Origin: Firmicutes bacterium CAG:124
GTDB taxonomy: Bacteria; Bacillota; Clostridia; Oscillospirales; Oscillospiraceae
Reading direction: 5' to 3'
DNA: 32,829 nt
Assembly: GCA_000432135.1 (NCBI GenBank)
Contig: HF990656.1
Span: 1-32,829, forward strand
How positions within the stretch are numbered: position 1 is the first letter of the stretch; every line of letters begins with the position of its first letter. The notes under the pieces were generated by a model. The model worked only from the letters and a program-made list of their open reading frames with translations, made no database searches and was not told the origin of the DNA. Positions 1 through 8,723 of this stretch are shown piece after piece. Both the position numbers and the translations under genes were made by a program.

Positions 1-78
1 AGCGCAATACTGTCTTACGTACACCCAGCTATATAAGGGGAGCCGTTTTGTGCTCCTGCGGTAGTGCAACACAAAAAA

Positions 79-117
79 GAAAAGCAGTTGATTCCAAAAT
101 GAAATCAACTGCTTTTC
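79..117 (-). terminator. Intrinsic terminator of tRNA-Arg
   Basis: Read on the minus strand, the tRNA is followed directly by a hairpin of about 14-15 bp (arms at about 103-117 and 79-93, A/T-rich loop) and then a run of T with one C and one G. It lies immediately past the encoded CCA, which is typical for a monocistronic tRNA. Confidence 0.85.
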
Positions 118-194
118 TGGTACGCCGGAAGGGACTCGAACCCCCGACCTACTGGTTCGTAGCCAGTCACTCTATCCAACTGAGCTACCGGCGC
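118..194 (-). tRNA. tRNA-Arg (anticodon ACG)
   Basis: The minus strand folds as a complete tRNA. The acceptor arm GCGCCGG pairs with CCGGCGT (one G-U pair), the D arm contains AGCTCAGTTGGATAGAG, the anticodon loop is CTACGAA with anticodon ACG, and the T loop is GTTCGAGTC. A discriminator A is followed by an encoded CCA at 118-120. ACG is read as ICG after deamination and decodes CGU/CGC/CGA arginine codons. The gene has its own promoter upstream and terminator downstream. Confidence 0.96.
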
Positions 195-220
195 GTACCG
201 CGCTTCCTCAGCGCCACATT

Positions 221-249
221 ATAGTAGCACAGTCGGGGACAAAATGCAA
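221..249 (-). promoter_or_regulatory. Promoter of tRNA-Arg
   Basis: Minus-strand -35 TTGCAT (244-249), 17-bp spacer, -10 TACTAT (221-226), running into an additional TATAAT overlap. It sits about 27 bp upstream of the tRNA 5' end. Confidence 0.7.
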
Positions 250-268
250 GTCCTTTTTTATTTTTTTC

Positions 269-3161
269 TCAAAGCTCCTGCAGCTCCAGATCGCCGCAGG
301 CTTCGAGCTGGGGCCGGGGGCCGAGGGCGCAGACGACGCCGCTATCCAGCGCGCTGCCGATTTGGCCTGCGCAGGCGGCCAGAGACGCGGGGCCTGCGTC
401 CAGCAGCTCATGACGCATACGGCGGCGGTCGTCCATGGTCATGCCCTTCAGGAGCCATGCGTCCGCGACAGCGCCCTGCAGGCGCGGCGAGAGCAGCGGC
501 TCGGCATCGCTGATAGCGCCGATGATGTTGACGTCCTGCGCCTCGCCGGAGGCGGCTGCGGCTTCGAGATATGCGGCCGTTCGGCCGATCGCGCCGCGCG
601 AACGGCGGCAATCCGGGTCACGGTAGGTGTAGGCGGAGACAAGCCCCGTTTCGCGCACGAGCAGGCCCGTGCCGTAGGCGCCGCCCTGCACGCGGATCTC
701 GTTCCAGTAATGGCCGAGCGAGGCGGCTCGGCAGGCGATGCGCAGATCGCCGGAATACGCGTGGACATTGCCGCAGACAGCGGTGAACGAAACCTCGGAT
801 GGGATCACGATGCCCTCTTTACGGATCGGCAGCAGCTGCGCCTGACACGGTGCGCCGGGTACAGCGCCGGTCGGAAGCGCTTCGCGCAGGCCGGTCAGTA
901 CCAGTTCGGCGTTCTGTCTGTTGCCGGTGACGGAAAGGCGCATCCGCGCGGTCACAAACAGCTTTTCACAGAGTGCACGCAGCGTTTCGATCAGTTCGTC
1001 CGCCCTTGCGTCGAAATTCTGCTCCAGTTCCCGCAGCCAGCGATAGTAGCTGACGCCCGCGCAGCGCTCGGAGCAGGCGCTGGCCGCGTTCAGGGCGGCG
1101 GAGGCGCGGAGCATCGCGGCGCTTGAGCCGGAGTTGACGATCTGCTGCTGCAGGCCGTCGCGCTGCTGCCGGATCAGCTCCAGAAGCTTCGTCTTGTCAG
1201 AAAAATCCGTCTGCGTCAGGATCTGCGCCGTCAGCCGCACAGCCTCCGGGAGCCTGGCCTCAAGCGCGCAGAATGAAACGGCGGCATAGAGCCGGTAGCT
1301 CTGCGGGTCATGATACTGGCTGTAGGGCGACAGTGCCGCGGTGAGACTGCCGAGCTTCAGACGCAGCTGCTTCTGAAGCTCCTGCGCGTCCATGCCGCCC
1401 GCCGGGAGCTGTCCCAGCGCTGCCCCCAGAACGGTCATATACGGAAGCTGCGCCTCCGTCAGATCATCGGCCTCGAAATAGGCCGTCGGATACACAATGC
1501 CGTCGGTCTGCACGGCATGGAGGATAAGGCGGCCATCGGCCTCCGTCTCCGTCGGGATGGGGGCCGGGTCGCGCGGCAGGTCAGAAAGCTGCACGTGCGG
1601 GATCGCAGCCAGCGCTTCCGGGCTATCCGGCTCCTGCTGGAGCGCGGCAAGCCGCTCCTGCCCATCAACAATTCGGCTGCGCTGCGCCTCGTCCAGCGTT
1701 TCAAGCGTATTTTGCAGCGCCTCGCGTTCGCGCTCCTGCCGTTCCTGGCCGCAGGTCTGCGACGGGCGCAGGAGGATTTCGGCGGTATGCGGATTTTCCA
1801 GCAGCAGGCGGCGCAGAAGCGTCTCATAATATCCTGTGCCGATGGCGGCGCGCAGATCGTCGAACACCTCGCTGAAGCACAGGCGGGCGGCGGGGTCGCC
1901 GCCATACCGCCCGCTGGCCAGGATCGCCGCCATACAGCCAGCTGGCCAGGATCTCAAGCTCAAAGATCAGCCCGCGCGGCATCGTGCCGTAATCGCGTTC
2001 GCGGAGCTTGAATTCGAAGCTCGCAAGCGAGGCCTCGATCTGCTCACGGTCAAGGCCGTTTTCGCAGAGCGCGGTCAGCGTATCGCGGATCGTCGCCTGA
2101 ATGGCGGGCAGGTCGGCCTCGCGGAAGTTCTGCACACGCAGCAGAAGATTCGGCTGCATACACTGCTCGTCGCAGCTGAGCACCACGTCCTCGGCAAGGC
2201 CCTGTTCCAGAATCGCGCGGCACAGCGGCGCGTGGTTGCTGCCGCAGAGTACGTCCGACAGCACCTGTGCAGCAAAGAGCGTCTGCGCATCCTGATACGT
2301 CCCGATCACGTAGCCGCAGCCGAGCTTCCAGCGCTGCTGCATCGGTTCTCCGGCGGGAAGCGGATAGTCGATCGTCCGGCGCTCCGCCCGGACGGGCGGC
2401 TGGGCATGGATCTGCGTGTCCGGGTCGATGGCTGCGAACTGTGACAGATAGCCGTCCAGCAGAGCGAAGCTCTCGTCCTGATCGATGCTGCCGTCGAGCA
2501 GCAGATAGGAGTTGGCCGGATGATAGAACCGCTTATGCGCGGCGGTAAAGGCCTCATAGGTGAGACTCGGGATGGCCTCAGGATCGCCGCCGGAGACGAA
2601 GCGGTAGGGCGAGTCCGGGAACAGCGCACGGTTCATGGCGTTTATCAGCAGCTCGTCCGCGTCGGCAAACGCACCCTTCATCTCGTTGAGCACAACGCCG
2701 GATCGCGTCAGAACGCCGCCCCGCAGCTCATAATGCCAGCCCTCCTGCTGGAAGATCTCCGGCTTTTCGTGGATGCTGGGGAAGAACACGGCGTCGAGAT
2801 ACACGCGCATCAGGTTGAGAAAATCGCGGCTGTTGCGGCTTGCGACGGGATAGCAGGTTTTGTCCGGGAACGTCAGCGCGTTCAGGAACGTGTTCAAGGA
2901 GCCCTTCATCAGCTCGACAAACGGCTCCTTGACCGGGAACTGCTTCGAGCCGCACAGAACGGAATGCTCCAGAATGTGAAAAACGCCTGTGTCGTCATAC
3001 GGAAGCGTCCGGAAGGCGGCGCAGAAGGACTTGTTTTCGTCCTCCCGCTCGAGCCAGCAGAGCCGCGCACCGGAGGCAGCGTGGGTATATTCATGCAGAA
3101 CAGCGTCCAGCTCATCAATGCGGCGCTGCCGAGTCTGTTCAAATCCATGCAGTGCGGTCAT
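269..3161 (-). pseudogene. M16C (PreP-like) insulinase-family peptidase, frameshifted by a 28-bp duplication
   Basis: The two reading-frame halves together make an M16C presequence-protease-type metallopeptidase of about 950 residues, close to the usual length of about 970. These enzymes form a chamber from two homologous halves and degrade peptides. The start is the ATG at 3161, with AAGGAG about 7 nt upstream. The N-terminal half holds the inverted zinc motif HILEH (residues 62-66) and the distal glutamate in VVLNEMKG (about residue 160), so the catalytic half is intact. Near 1897-1952 an imperfect tandem duplication of 28 bp (27+1) shifts the frame. The first frame then runs off into Arg/Pro-rich nonsense, while the C-terminal half stays open to the stop at 269. 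Deleting one copy restores a continuous SWLYGGDPAARLCF sequence. As given, only a catalytic-half fragment would be made. It could be a true null allele, a phase-variable state or a sequencing/assembly error. Confidence 0.85.
1897..1952 (-). repeat. Imperfect 28-bp tandem duplication inside the M16C gene
   Basis: Units 1897-1924 and 1925-1952 differ at two positions. On the coding strand the first copy encodes ILASWLYGG and the second, in another frame, ILASGRYGG. Because 28 is not a multiple of 3, the duplication breaks the frame. Confidence 0.9.
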
Positions 3162-3188
3162 AGAAAAACTCCTTTTTCTGTTTTTTTC

Positions 3189-3217
3189 ATCATACCACAT
3201 TCCGACAGCATCCGCAA
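3189..3217 (-). promoter_or_regulatory. Promoter of the M16C peptidase gene
   Basis: Minus-strand -35 TTGCGG (3212-3217), 17-bp spacer, -10 TATGAT (3189-3194). It lies 28 bp upstream of the chosen ATG at 3161, which puts the transcription start downstream of the more distal in-frame start possibility and supports the 3161 start. Confidence 0.6.
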
Positions 3218-3267
3218 CGAAAACCGTATTCTGCCCGGCAGGCGAAATCTGGTGCTTCCGTAAAAGA

Positions 3268-3291
3268 CGCCCGCCGGGAATCCGGCGGGCG
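3268..3291 (-). terminator. Terminator of glmS
   Basis: A perfect 10-bp G+C stem (3268-3277 with 3282-3291) with a 4-nt loop, followed on the minus strand by TCTTTTAC. It lies 11 bp past the glmS stop codon. Confidence 0.75.
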
Positions 3292-3301
3292 CTGGCGGGA
3301 A

Positions 3302-5134
3302 TTATTCAACTGTGACGCTCTTTGCGAGGTTGCGGGGCTTATCGATGTCGCAGCCGCGCTGCAGCGCGACGTAGTACGCGAACAGCTGCAGCGGTACGAC
3401 GCCCAGCAGCGGCAGCAGCGGCAGCTCCGTTTCCGGGATGGTCAGGATGCCGTCGACGCGGCTGGAAAGGGCTTCGCGGCGATTCTCCGTCGTGAGCGCG
3501 AGAACGCTTGCGCCCCTTGCCTTGACCTCGATGACGTTGCTCATGGCCTTGTCAAACAACGGGCCATAGGTACCCAGCGCAATCACGAGCGTGCCGGGCT
3601 CGATGAGCGAGATCGTCCCGTGCTTAAGTTCGCCTGAAGCATAGGCTTCGGAATGGATATAGGAGATCTCCTTGAGTTTCAGGGACCCCTCCATCCCGAG
3701 CGCATAGTCCAGATTCCGGCCGATAAAGAACACAGAATCGTGATTGAAATACTGCGAGGCATAATACTGGATCTGTTCGCGGCTGGACAGGATCTGCTCG
3801 ACCTGTGCGGGCAGCGCGGCGATGGCTGCGGTCAGGCGGTTCGCCTCTTCGGCGCTGATCGTATTGCGCTGCGCGGCGAGATAGACGGCCAGCAGATCCA
3901 GCACAGCCATCTGCGTGGAATACGCCTTGGTCGTCGCCACGGCGATCTCCGGCCCGGCCCAGGTGTAGAGCACGTCGTCCGATTCGCGGGCGATGGAGCT
4001 GCCGACGACATTGACAATGGACAAAATTCTCGCGCCGAGGCTCTTTGCCTCGCGCAGCGCGGCCATGGTGTCGAGCGTCTCGCCGGACTGGCTGATAATA
4101 ATGGCAAGCGTCCGTTCGTTTACAATCGGGCTGCAATAGCGGAACTCGGAGGCCAGAATGACCTCGACCGGCATCCGCGTCAGCTTTTCGAGGTTATACT
4201 TGCCGACCATGCCCACATGATACGACGAGCCGCAGGCGATGATCTTGATGCAGTCGTAGCGGCTGCTGTCGAGCATCAATCCGTCGAAGACGACCGCGCC
4301 GTCTTTGATGCGGGGCAGGATCGCCCGGCGCAGCGCCTCCGGCTCCTCCATGATCTCCTTGAGCATGAAGTGCTCGTAGCCGCCCTTTTCCGCGGCGGAG
4401 ATCTCCCAGTCGATGTGATGGTGCTCCTTTTCGATGGGCAGCTCCATCGCGTTATAGACCTGCACGCCGTCGCGACCCAGAACGGCGACCTCGCCGTCTT
4501 CCATGTACACAACGTCGCGCGTGTACTTGACAAGCGCCGTCACGTCGGAGGCAATAAAGTTCTCGCCCTCGCCGAAGCCGATGAGCAGCGGCGCGTCCTT
4601 GCGCGCGGCATAGACGTGGTCGGGATCGTCCGAGCAGAGGATGCCGAGCGCATACGCGCCCTCGATCCGGTGCAGGACCATGTACAAAGCGTCTGAGACT
4701 GTCTCAACCTCCGGCAGGCCCATGCAGTATTCCATCAGCTGCGCGACGACCTCCGTGTCGGTCTGTGAGGCGAATTTGACGCCCTTCTGCTGCAAAAATT
4801 CGCGGATCTCCAGATAATTTTCGATGATGCCATTGTGCACGACGGCGATTTTCCCGTTCTGGGAGACGTGCGGGTGGGAATTTGTGTCGTTCGGCTCGCC
4901 GTGCGTGGCCCAGCGGGTATGGCCGATGCCGAGCGTGCCGGGCAGAAGCGCGCCATTTTCGGTTTTTGCGATCAGATTCTGGAGCCGTCCCTTGGCCTTT
5001 TCGACCTTCAGAACGCCGTTTTGCTCCACGCAGACGCCTGCGGAGTCATAGCCCCGGTATTCCAGGCGCGACAGACCCTCCAGCAGGATGGGCGCAGCCT
5101 GTTGGGTTCCTACGTATCCTACGATACCACACAT
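3302..5134 (-). CDS. glmS: Glutamine--fructose-6-phosphate aminotransferase (isomerizing)
   Basis: This cytosolic enzyme makes glucosamine-6-phosphate from fructose-6-phosphate and glutamine. It is the first step toward UDP-GlcNAc for peptidoglycan and other wall polymers. The 610-residue product has the expected length. It starts MCGIVGYVG, so Cys2 becomes the N-terminal nucleophile of the class II glutaminase domain (about 1-230), with RWATHG at 74-79. Two SIS sugar-isomerase domains follow, with ACGSSYH (300-306) and SQSGET (348-353). The C-terminus ends in the family-typical KPRNLAKSVTVE. The ATG at 5134 follows GGAGG by 11 nt. Expression is controlled by the self-cleaving glmS ribozyme in the leader. 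The unit appears monocistronic, with its own promoter and terminator. Confidence 0.98.
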   Translation of the reverse strand: MCGIVGYVGTQQAAPILLEGLSRLEYRGYDSAGVCVEQNGVLKVEKAKGRLQNLIAKTENGALLPGTLGIGHTRWATHGEPNDTNSHPHVSQNGKIAVVHNGIIENYLEIREFLQQKGVKFASQTDTEVVAQLMEYCMGLPEVETVSDALYMVLHRIEGAYALGILCSDDPDHVYAARKDAPLLIGFGEGENFIASDVTALVKYTRDVVYMEDGEVAVLGRDGVQVYNAMELPIEKEHHHIDWEISAAEKGGYEHFMLKEIMEEPEALRRAILPRIKDGAVVFDGLMLDSSRYDCIKIIACGSSYHVGMVGKYNLEKLTRMPVEVILASEFRYCSPIVNERTLAIIISQSGETLDTMAALREAKSLGARILSIVNVVGSSIARESDDVLYTWAGPEIAVATTKAYSTQMAVLDLLAVYLAAQRNTISAEEANRLTAAIAALPAQVEQILSSREQIQYYASQYFNHDSVFFIGRNLDYALGMEGSLKLKEISYIHSEAYASGELKHGTISLIEPGTLVIALGTYGPLFDKAMSNVIEVKARGASVLALTTENRREALSSRVDGILTIPETELPLLPLLGVVPLQLFAYYVALQRGCDIDKPRNLAKSVTVE

Positions 5135-5189
5135 ATGAAATTGTTCCTCCTGTAAAATCAGCTACAGGACAAACGCGCAGAAATTTGCC

Positions 5190-5342
5190 TGATCCTCTGT
5201 TCAAAGCCCCTTTGTTTTGCGGTCGCCCGCATATTTCTGACTTCGTTACGCGCACAGAGACTGCACGGGAACGCATCCGCCGAATCCTCGATCACGTTCC
5301 TCCTCGTTGTCCTGCCGGAGTCCGGCAGGCGCATGGCGCTTG
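5190..5342 (-). promoter_or_regulatory. glmS ribozyme-riboswitch
   Basis: The minus-strand leader contains the glmS ribozyme signature in order: the cleavage site A|GCGCC (cleavage between 5340 and 5339), a P2-like hairpin, then the core segments CGAGGAGGAACG, GATCGAGG, TTCGGCGGATG and GTTCCCG. The arrangement matches the Bacillus/Clostridium class. In the known mechanism glucosamine-6-phosphate acts as cofactor for self-cleavage, and the cleaved glmS mRNA is degraded, giving product feedback. The 3' boundary (P4 region) is approximate. The core ends about 55-60 nt before the glmS RBS. Confidence 0.9.
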
Positions 5343-5390
5343 TGATGGCGAAAGCCATGATCCTCCTTTCTGGTTCTGCGTCTTGCTCCT

Positions 5391-5396
5391 ATTATA
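5391..5396 (-). promoter_or_regulatory. -10 box of the glmS promoter
   Basis: A consensus TATAAT on the minus strand, about 50 bp upstream of the ribozyme cleavage site. I see no good -35 hexamer at 16-18 bp; a T-tract lies in that position. Confidence 0.5.
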
Positions 5397-5431
5397 TTCG
5401 ATATGAGGAAAAAAAGCTACTATAAATTCCG

Positions 5432-5452
5432 CGCCCGGGGAAGCCCCGGGCG
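5432..5452 (-). terminator. Probable terminator downstream of the serine dehydratase gene
   Basis: A perfect 9-bp G+C stem (5432-5440 with 5444-5452) with a 3-nt loop. On the minus strand it is followed by GGAATTTATAG and, further on, a T7 run. The U-tract is not immediate, so termination is likely but not textbook. Confidence 0.5.
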
Positions 5453-5502
5453 TGGACGAAGTCTGTTCGTTTTCAACGTAATGCCATAAAAATCACAGCT
5501 CC

Positions 5503-5606
5503 GTAGGGGCGGACGACTCTGTCCGCCTGCTGAGAAGTTACGAATTCGCCGGGGATTTCCGTGAAAACGGTACAATCTGCCGGGCGGAGCAGAGCCCCGC
5601 CCCTAC
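5503..5606. repeat. REPIN-like dispersed element, copy 1
   Basis: A 104-bp element bounded by GTAGGGGCGG and its inverse CCGCCCCTAC. The left arm is itself a hairpin (GGGCGGAC, loop GACTCT, GTCCGCC) and the right arm is a diverged hairpin. The interior from 5532 matches the nested copy at 30671-30721 at about 47 of 51 positions. It lies 16 bp past the serine dehydratase stop, like other copies that sit in spacers at gene ends. Confidence 0.85.
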
Positions 5607-5622
5607 CAAATGCATTCGATTT

Positions 5623-6849
5623 TTATTTCCCCAGCGTCTGGCCGGCGCGGCGGCTGTAGAGCTTGGCGAGGCCGCCTTCACTCGTTTCGCGGAAGGCGCG
5701 GTTCATGCTGACGCCGGTTTCGTACATCGTGCGCACGACCATGTCGAACGAGATCGTTCTTGTGCCGACCAGCATATGGGCCAGATTCGCCGAGTCGATG
5801 GCGCGCTTGGCGGCGACGGCGTTGCGCTCGATGCAGGGGATCTGCACAAGGCCGCAGATGGGGTCGCACGTCAGGCCCAGATGGTGCTCCATGGCGATCT
5901 CGGCAGCGTATTCGATCTGCTCAATGGGGAACTCCATCAGCTCGCACATCGCGGCGGCCGCCATGGAGCAGGCCGAGCCGATCTCCGCCTGACAGCCGCA
6001 TTCCGCGCCGGAGATGGACGCGTTGCGGCGGATCAGATTGCCGATGATGCCCGCCACGCCCAGCGCGTGGGCCATGCGCAGGTCAGAATAGTGGTATTTG
6101 CCCTGTAAGTACATGAGAACAGCGGGCAGCACGCCGCAGCTGCCGCAGGTCGGCGCGGTGACGATCGTGCCGTTGGCGGCGTTCTGCTCGGCGGCGGCGA
6201 AGGCATAGGCGCAGACCAGCTGCAGTTCGCGCACCTGCGGGATCTCCTGCGCGTGCTGGCGCTCGTAGAGATAACGCGCCTTGCGCTGCACGTTCAGACC
6301 ACCCGGCAGAATGCCGGTCGCCTCCAACCCTTCCTCGACCTCGGCGCGCATGGTGCGCCAGATGGTCTGCAAAAAGTCCCAGATCTCCGGCCCCTCGTTC
6401 AGCTCGACGTATTCGCGCAGCGAGATATACCGCCAGCGGCAGTACTGCGCGATCTCGGCGAATGAATTTTCGGGGTACACATCGTCCGGCTCCGCCGCCT
6501 CGCGGCCCTCGATCACGATATCGCCGCCGCCGATGGACTCCACGCGCATGGACGCGAACTTTTCCTCTCCCTTGTAGGCGGCAAAGTCGAGTGTGTTCGG
6601 GTGGCGCAGATCGCCGGGGTCCTTCTTTGAGAAGATGATCTCCGTCGGGGTGGGCGCAAGGACCTCGCTCAGCACCCGGTCGGTGCCGTGGCCGACGCCA
6701 GTGAGGGCCAGAGAGCCGTAAAGCGTGACCTCATAGCGCTCCGCGCCGGGGTTTTCCTGTTTGAAGATGCGGGCCGCGCGTTCCGGCCCCATGGTGTGGG
6801 AGCTGGACGGGCCTTTTCCAACTTTATAAAGATCACGAATGGATTTCAT
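5623..6849 (-). CDS. sdaA: L-serine ammonia-lyase (L-serine dehydratase), iron-sulfur-dependent, single chain
   Basis: It deaminates L-serine to pyruvate and ammonia using a [4Fe-4S] cluster. The chosen ATG at 6849 follows GGAGG and gives 408 residues. The N-terminal beta-domain motif GPSSSHTMGP lies at 13-22. The catalytic alpha region carries TAPTCGSCG (231-239), GAECGCQAEIGSACS (281-295) and CDPICGLVQIPCIERN (328-343). By spacing with characterised one-chain enzymes, Cys286, Cys328 and Cys339 are the likely cluster ligands. It is somewhat shorter than E. coli SdaA (about 455), but both domains are present in one chain, unlike the split SdaAA/SdaAB of many Bacillota. It appears monocistronic, with its own promoter and a repeat element right after the stop. 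Confidence 0.95.
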   Translation of the reverse strand: MKSIRDLYKVGKGPSSSHTMGPERAARIFKQENPGAERYEVTLYGSLALTGVGHGTDRVLSEVLAPTPTEIIFSKKDPGDLRHPNTLDFAAYKGEEKFASMRVESIGGGDIVIEGREAAEPDDVYPENSFAEIAQYCRWRYISLREYVELNEGPEIWDFLQTIWRTMRAEVEEGLEATGILPGGLNVQRKARYLYERQHAQEIPQVRELQLVCAYAFAAAEQNAANGTIVTAPTCGSCGVLPAVLMYLQGKYHYSDLRMAHALGVAGIIGNLIRRNASISGAECGCQAEIGSACSMAAAAMCELMEFPIEQIEYAAEIAMEHHLGLTCDPICGLVQIPCIERNAVAAKRAIDSANLAHMLVGTRTISFDMVVRTMYETGVSMNRAFRETSEGGLAKLYSRRAGQTLGK

Positions 6850-6882
6850 GAGAATCTGCCTCCGATATTTTCGTTTCACCAC

Positions 6883-6911
6883 ATGATACCAGAGAACACG
6901 TCAAATTACAA
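6883..6911 (-). promoter_or_regulatory. Promoter of the serine dehydratase gene
   Basis: Minus-strand -35 TTGTAA (6906-6911), 17-bp spacer, -10 TATCAT (6883-6888), 33 bp upstream of the ATG at 6849. A nearby TTGACG is at the wrong distance. Confidence 0.55.
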
Positions 6912-6935
6912 CCTTATTTCGGGCCTTTGCGTACT

Positions 6936-7118
6936 TTATTCAGCGCCGCCCCGCGGCGTCTGGTTCCGGCTCCGCCGGGCCAGCGCTTCGAGCGACAGCT
7001 CGCCCGCAAGCTTGAAGAGCGCGTCGCGCAGCACCTGCTCCATGGGCAGACCGGCTGCGCGGGCGACGGACGCGTAAAATTCCTCCGTCGCCGTGTCAAG
7101 CGGGATACAATAGATCAT
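6936..7118 (-). CDS. Small protein of unknown function, possibly ribbon-helix-helix
   Basis: A 60-residue product starting MIYCIPLDTATEEF. The ATG at 7118 follows GGAGG by 10 nt. An earlier out-of-frame ATG at 7123 stops after two codons. The start resembles a short beta strand followed by two amphipathic helices (TEEFYASVARAAGLP, MEQVLRDALFKLAGE), like CopG/MetJ-type ribbon-helix-helix proteins, and ends in an Arg-rich polar tail. I do not recognise the family. It is transcribed divergently from proS with a 118-bp spacer, and no toxin-like partner is adjacent. It could be a small DNA-binding regulator, but that is inference from shape only. Confidence 0.6.
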   Translation of the reverse strand: MIYCIPLDTATEEFYASVARAAGLPMEQVLRDALFKLAGELSLEALARRSRNQTPRGGAE

Positions 7119-7185
7119 GGCATATGAACCTCCAATATTGCCTGCGTTCAGGTATCTCATCTTATGTACAGACGCTTGACAAGTG

Positions 7186-7194
7186 TGATAAAAT
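7186..7194 (+). promoter_or_regulatory. Possible extended -10 promoter of proS
   Basis: TGATAAAAT gives an extended -10 (TGN + TAAAAT) 42 bp upstream of the proS ATG. The nearby TTGACA at 7176-7181 is too close to serve as its -35, so the assignment is weak. Confidence 0.35.
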
Positions 7195-7236
7195 AAATCC
7201 ATTGACTGAAAAGTATTTCCGAAAGGATGAATTGAT

Positions 7237-8673
7237 ATGGCGAAAGAAAAGAAAGTCGAGCAGATCACCGATATGGAGGTCGATTTTGCCCAGTGGTACA
7301 CCGATATCTGCCGCAAGGCGGAGCTGGTCGAGTATGCGTCCGTCAAGGGCTTTACGATCCTGCGGCCATACGGCTATGCGATCTGGGAAAACATCCAGCG
7401 CATCATGGACGCGGAGTTCAAGAAGACCGGCCATGAAAACGTCGCGATGCCCGTCCTGATCCCCGAAAGCCTGCTGAAAAAGGAAGGCGAGCTGGTCAAC
7501 GGCTTCGCGCCGGAGGTCGCATGGGTCACGATGGGCGGCAGCGAAAAGCTGGAGGAGCGTCTGGCCTTCCGTCCGACGTCCGAGACGATGTTCTGCGACC
7601 ACTGGTCGCGCGTGCTGCAGACCTACCGGGAGCTGCCGATGCTCTACAACCAGTGGTGCTCCGTCATCCGCTGGGAGAAGACGACCCGCCCGTTCCTGCG
7701 CTCGAGAGAGTTCTGGTGGCAGGAGGGCCACACCATCCACGAAACCGCCGAGGAGGCCATCCACGAGACGGAGCAGCAGCTGAACTGCTACGCCGATTTC
7801 TTTGAAAACGTCCTCGCCATCCCCGTCGTGCCCGGCCAGAAGACCGAAAAGGAAAAGTTCGCGGGCGCGGAGGCGACCTATACCGTCGAGTGCCTCATGA
7901 AGGACCACAAGGCGCTGCAGGGCGCGACAAGCCATTACTTCGGCGACAAGTTCTCCAGAGCCTACAACGTGACCTTCACCGGCCGCGACAACAAGCTGCA
8001 ATACCCGTTCCAGACCTCCTGGGGCTCCACCACGCGTATGATCGGCGCGGTCATCATGGCCCACGGCGACAACAACGGCCTCGTCCTGCCGCCGAAGATC
8101 GCCCCCATCCAGGTCATCGTCCTGCCCGTCGCCATGCACAAGGCAGGCGTCCTGGAAAAGGCTTCGGAGCTGAAGGACCGTCTGGTCAAGGCGGGGCTTC
8201 GCGTGAAGCTTGACGATTCGGATAACTCCATGGGCTGGAAGTGCGCGCAGTATGAGATGAAGGGCGTGCCCGTGCGCGTCGAGATCGGCCCGCGCGATAT
8301 CGAGGCCGGACAGTGCGTCCTCGTCCGCCGCAACGACGGCGAGAAGACGGTCGTCGCGCTGGAGAATCTCGAAGCCGCCGTTTCCGAGCAGCTGGAGCTT
8401 GTCCAGAAGGGGATGTTCGAAAAGGCGAAGCAGAATCTCGACAACCACATCTATGAAGCGCATTCGCTCGAAGAGGCCAAGCAGCTGCAGGCCGAGCACG
8501 GCGGCTTCATCAAGACGATGTGGTGCGGCGAACTCGAGTGCGAGCTCAAGATGAAGGAAGAGGGCGGGATGTCCTCCCGCTGCATGCCGCTCAAGCAGGA
8601 GCATCTCGGCGACACCTGCCCGATCTGCGGCAAGCCCGCCAGGAAGATGATCTACTGGGGCATCGCATACTGA
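7237..8673 (+). CDS. proS: Prolyl-tRNA synthetase, archaeal/eukaryotic-type
   Basis: It charges tRNA-Pro with proline. At 478 residues it matches the short archaeal/eukaryotic-like ProRS class. It lacks the long internal editing domain of the bacterial type of about 570 residues. The class II catalytic core runs over about 1-290, with RPTSETMF (108-115) and the motif 2 region RWEKTTRPFLRSREFWWQ. An anticodon-binding domain follows (about 290-400). The C-terminal domain has a Cys-rich zinc-type arrangement (WCGELEC, SRCMP, CPICGK) and ends in the conserved terminal tyrosine (WGIAY). The ATG at 7237 is preceded by GAAAGGATG. The gene stands alone, with a bidirectional terminator after it. Confidence 0.96.
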   Translation: MAKEKKVEQITDMEVDFAQWYTDICRKAELVEYASVKGFTILRPYGYAIWENIQRIMDAEFKKTGHENVAMPVLIPESLLKKEGELVNGFAPEVAWVTMGGSEKLEERLAFRPTSETMFCDHWSRVLQTYRELPMLYNQWCSVIRWEKTTRPFLRSREFWWQEGHTIHETAEEAIHETEQQLNCYADFFENVLAIPVVPGQKTEKEKFAGAEATYTVECLMKDHKALQGATSHYFGDKFSRAYNVTFTGRDNKLQYPFQTSWGSTTRMIGAVIMAHGDNNGLVLPPKIAPIQVIVLPVAMHKAGVLEKASELKDRLVKAGLRVKLDDSDNSMGWKCAQYEMKGVPVRVEIGPRDIEAGQCVLVRRNDGEKTVVALENLEAAVSEQLELVQKGMFEKAKQNLDNHIYEAHSLEEAKQLQAEHGGFIKTMWCGELECELKMKEEGGMSSRCMPLKQEHLGDTCPICGKPARKMIYWGIAY

Positions 8674-8688
8674 TTGAATATGAAAAGA

Positions 8689-8717
8689 GGGCTGTCCCGA
8701 ACACATCGGGACAGCCC
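8689..8717. terminator. Bidirectional terminator between proS and the deacetylase gene
   Basis: A perfect 12-bp stem, GGGCTGTCCCGA (8689-8700) with TCGGGACAGCCC (8706-8717), and a 5-nt loop. On plus it is followed by ATTTTGTTA and on minus by TCTTTTCA. It serves the two convergent genes. Confidence 0.88.
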
Positions 8718-8723
8718 ATTTTG

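Noticed and set aside
269..1963. The C-terminal half of the M16C peptidase as an independent gene.
   Set aside because: Its only start is a TTG inside the duplicated region with no ribosome binding site. It continues the homology of the upstream half, so it is the broken end of one gene.
5158..5358. A 66-codon minus-strand frame upstream of glmS.
   Set aside because: It lies entirely on the glmS ribozyme; the sequence conservation is that of the RNA.
5503..5606. The GTAGGGGCGG element as an insertion sequence end pair.
   Set aside because: It encodes no transposase. The interior is only about 50 bp and conserved, which fits a REPIN/MITE-like non-autonomous element better.
7176..7181. TTGACA upstream of proS as a -35 box.
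   Set aside because: No -10-like hexamer lies 16-18 bp downstream; the TAAAAT nearby is too close.
7162..8706. A 514-codon frame on the minus strand opposite proS.
   Set aside because: It is the antisense shadow of the certain ProRS gene, with low-complexity Leu/Asp/Arg-rich product.
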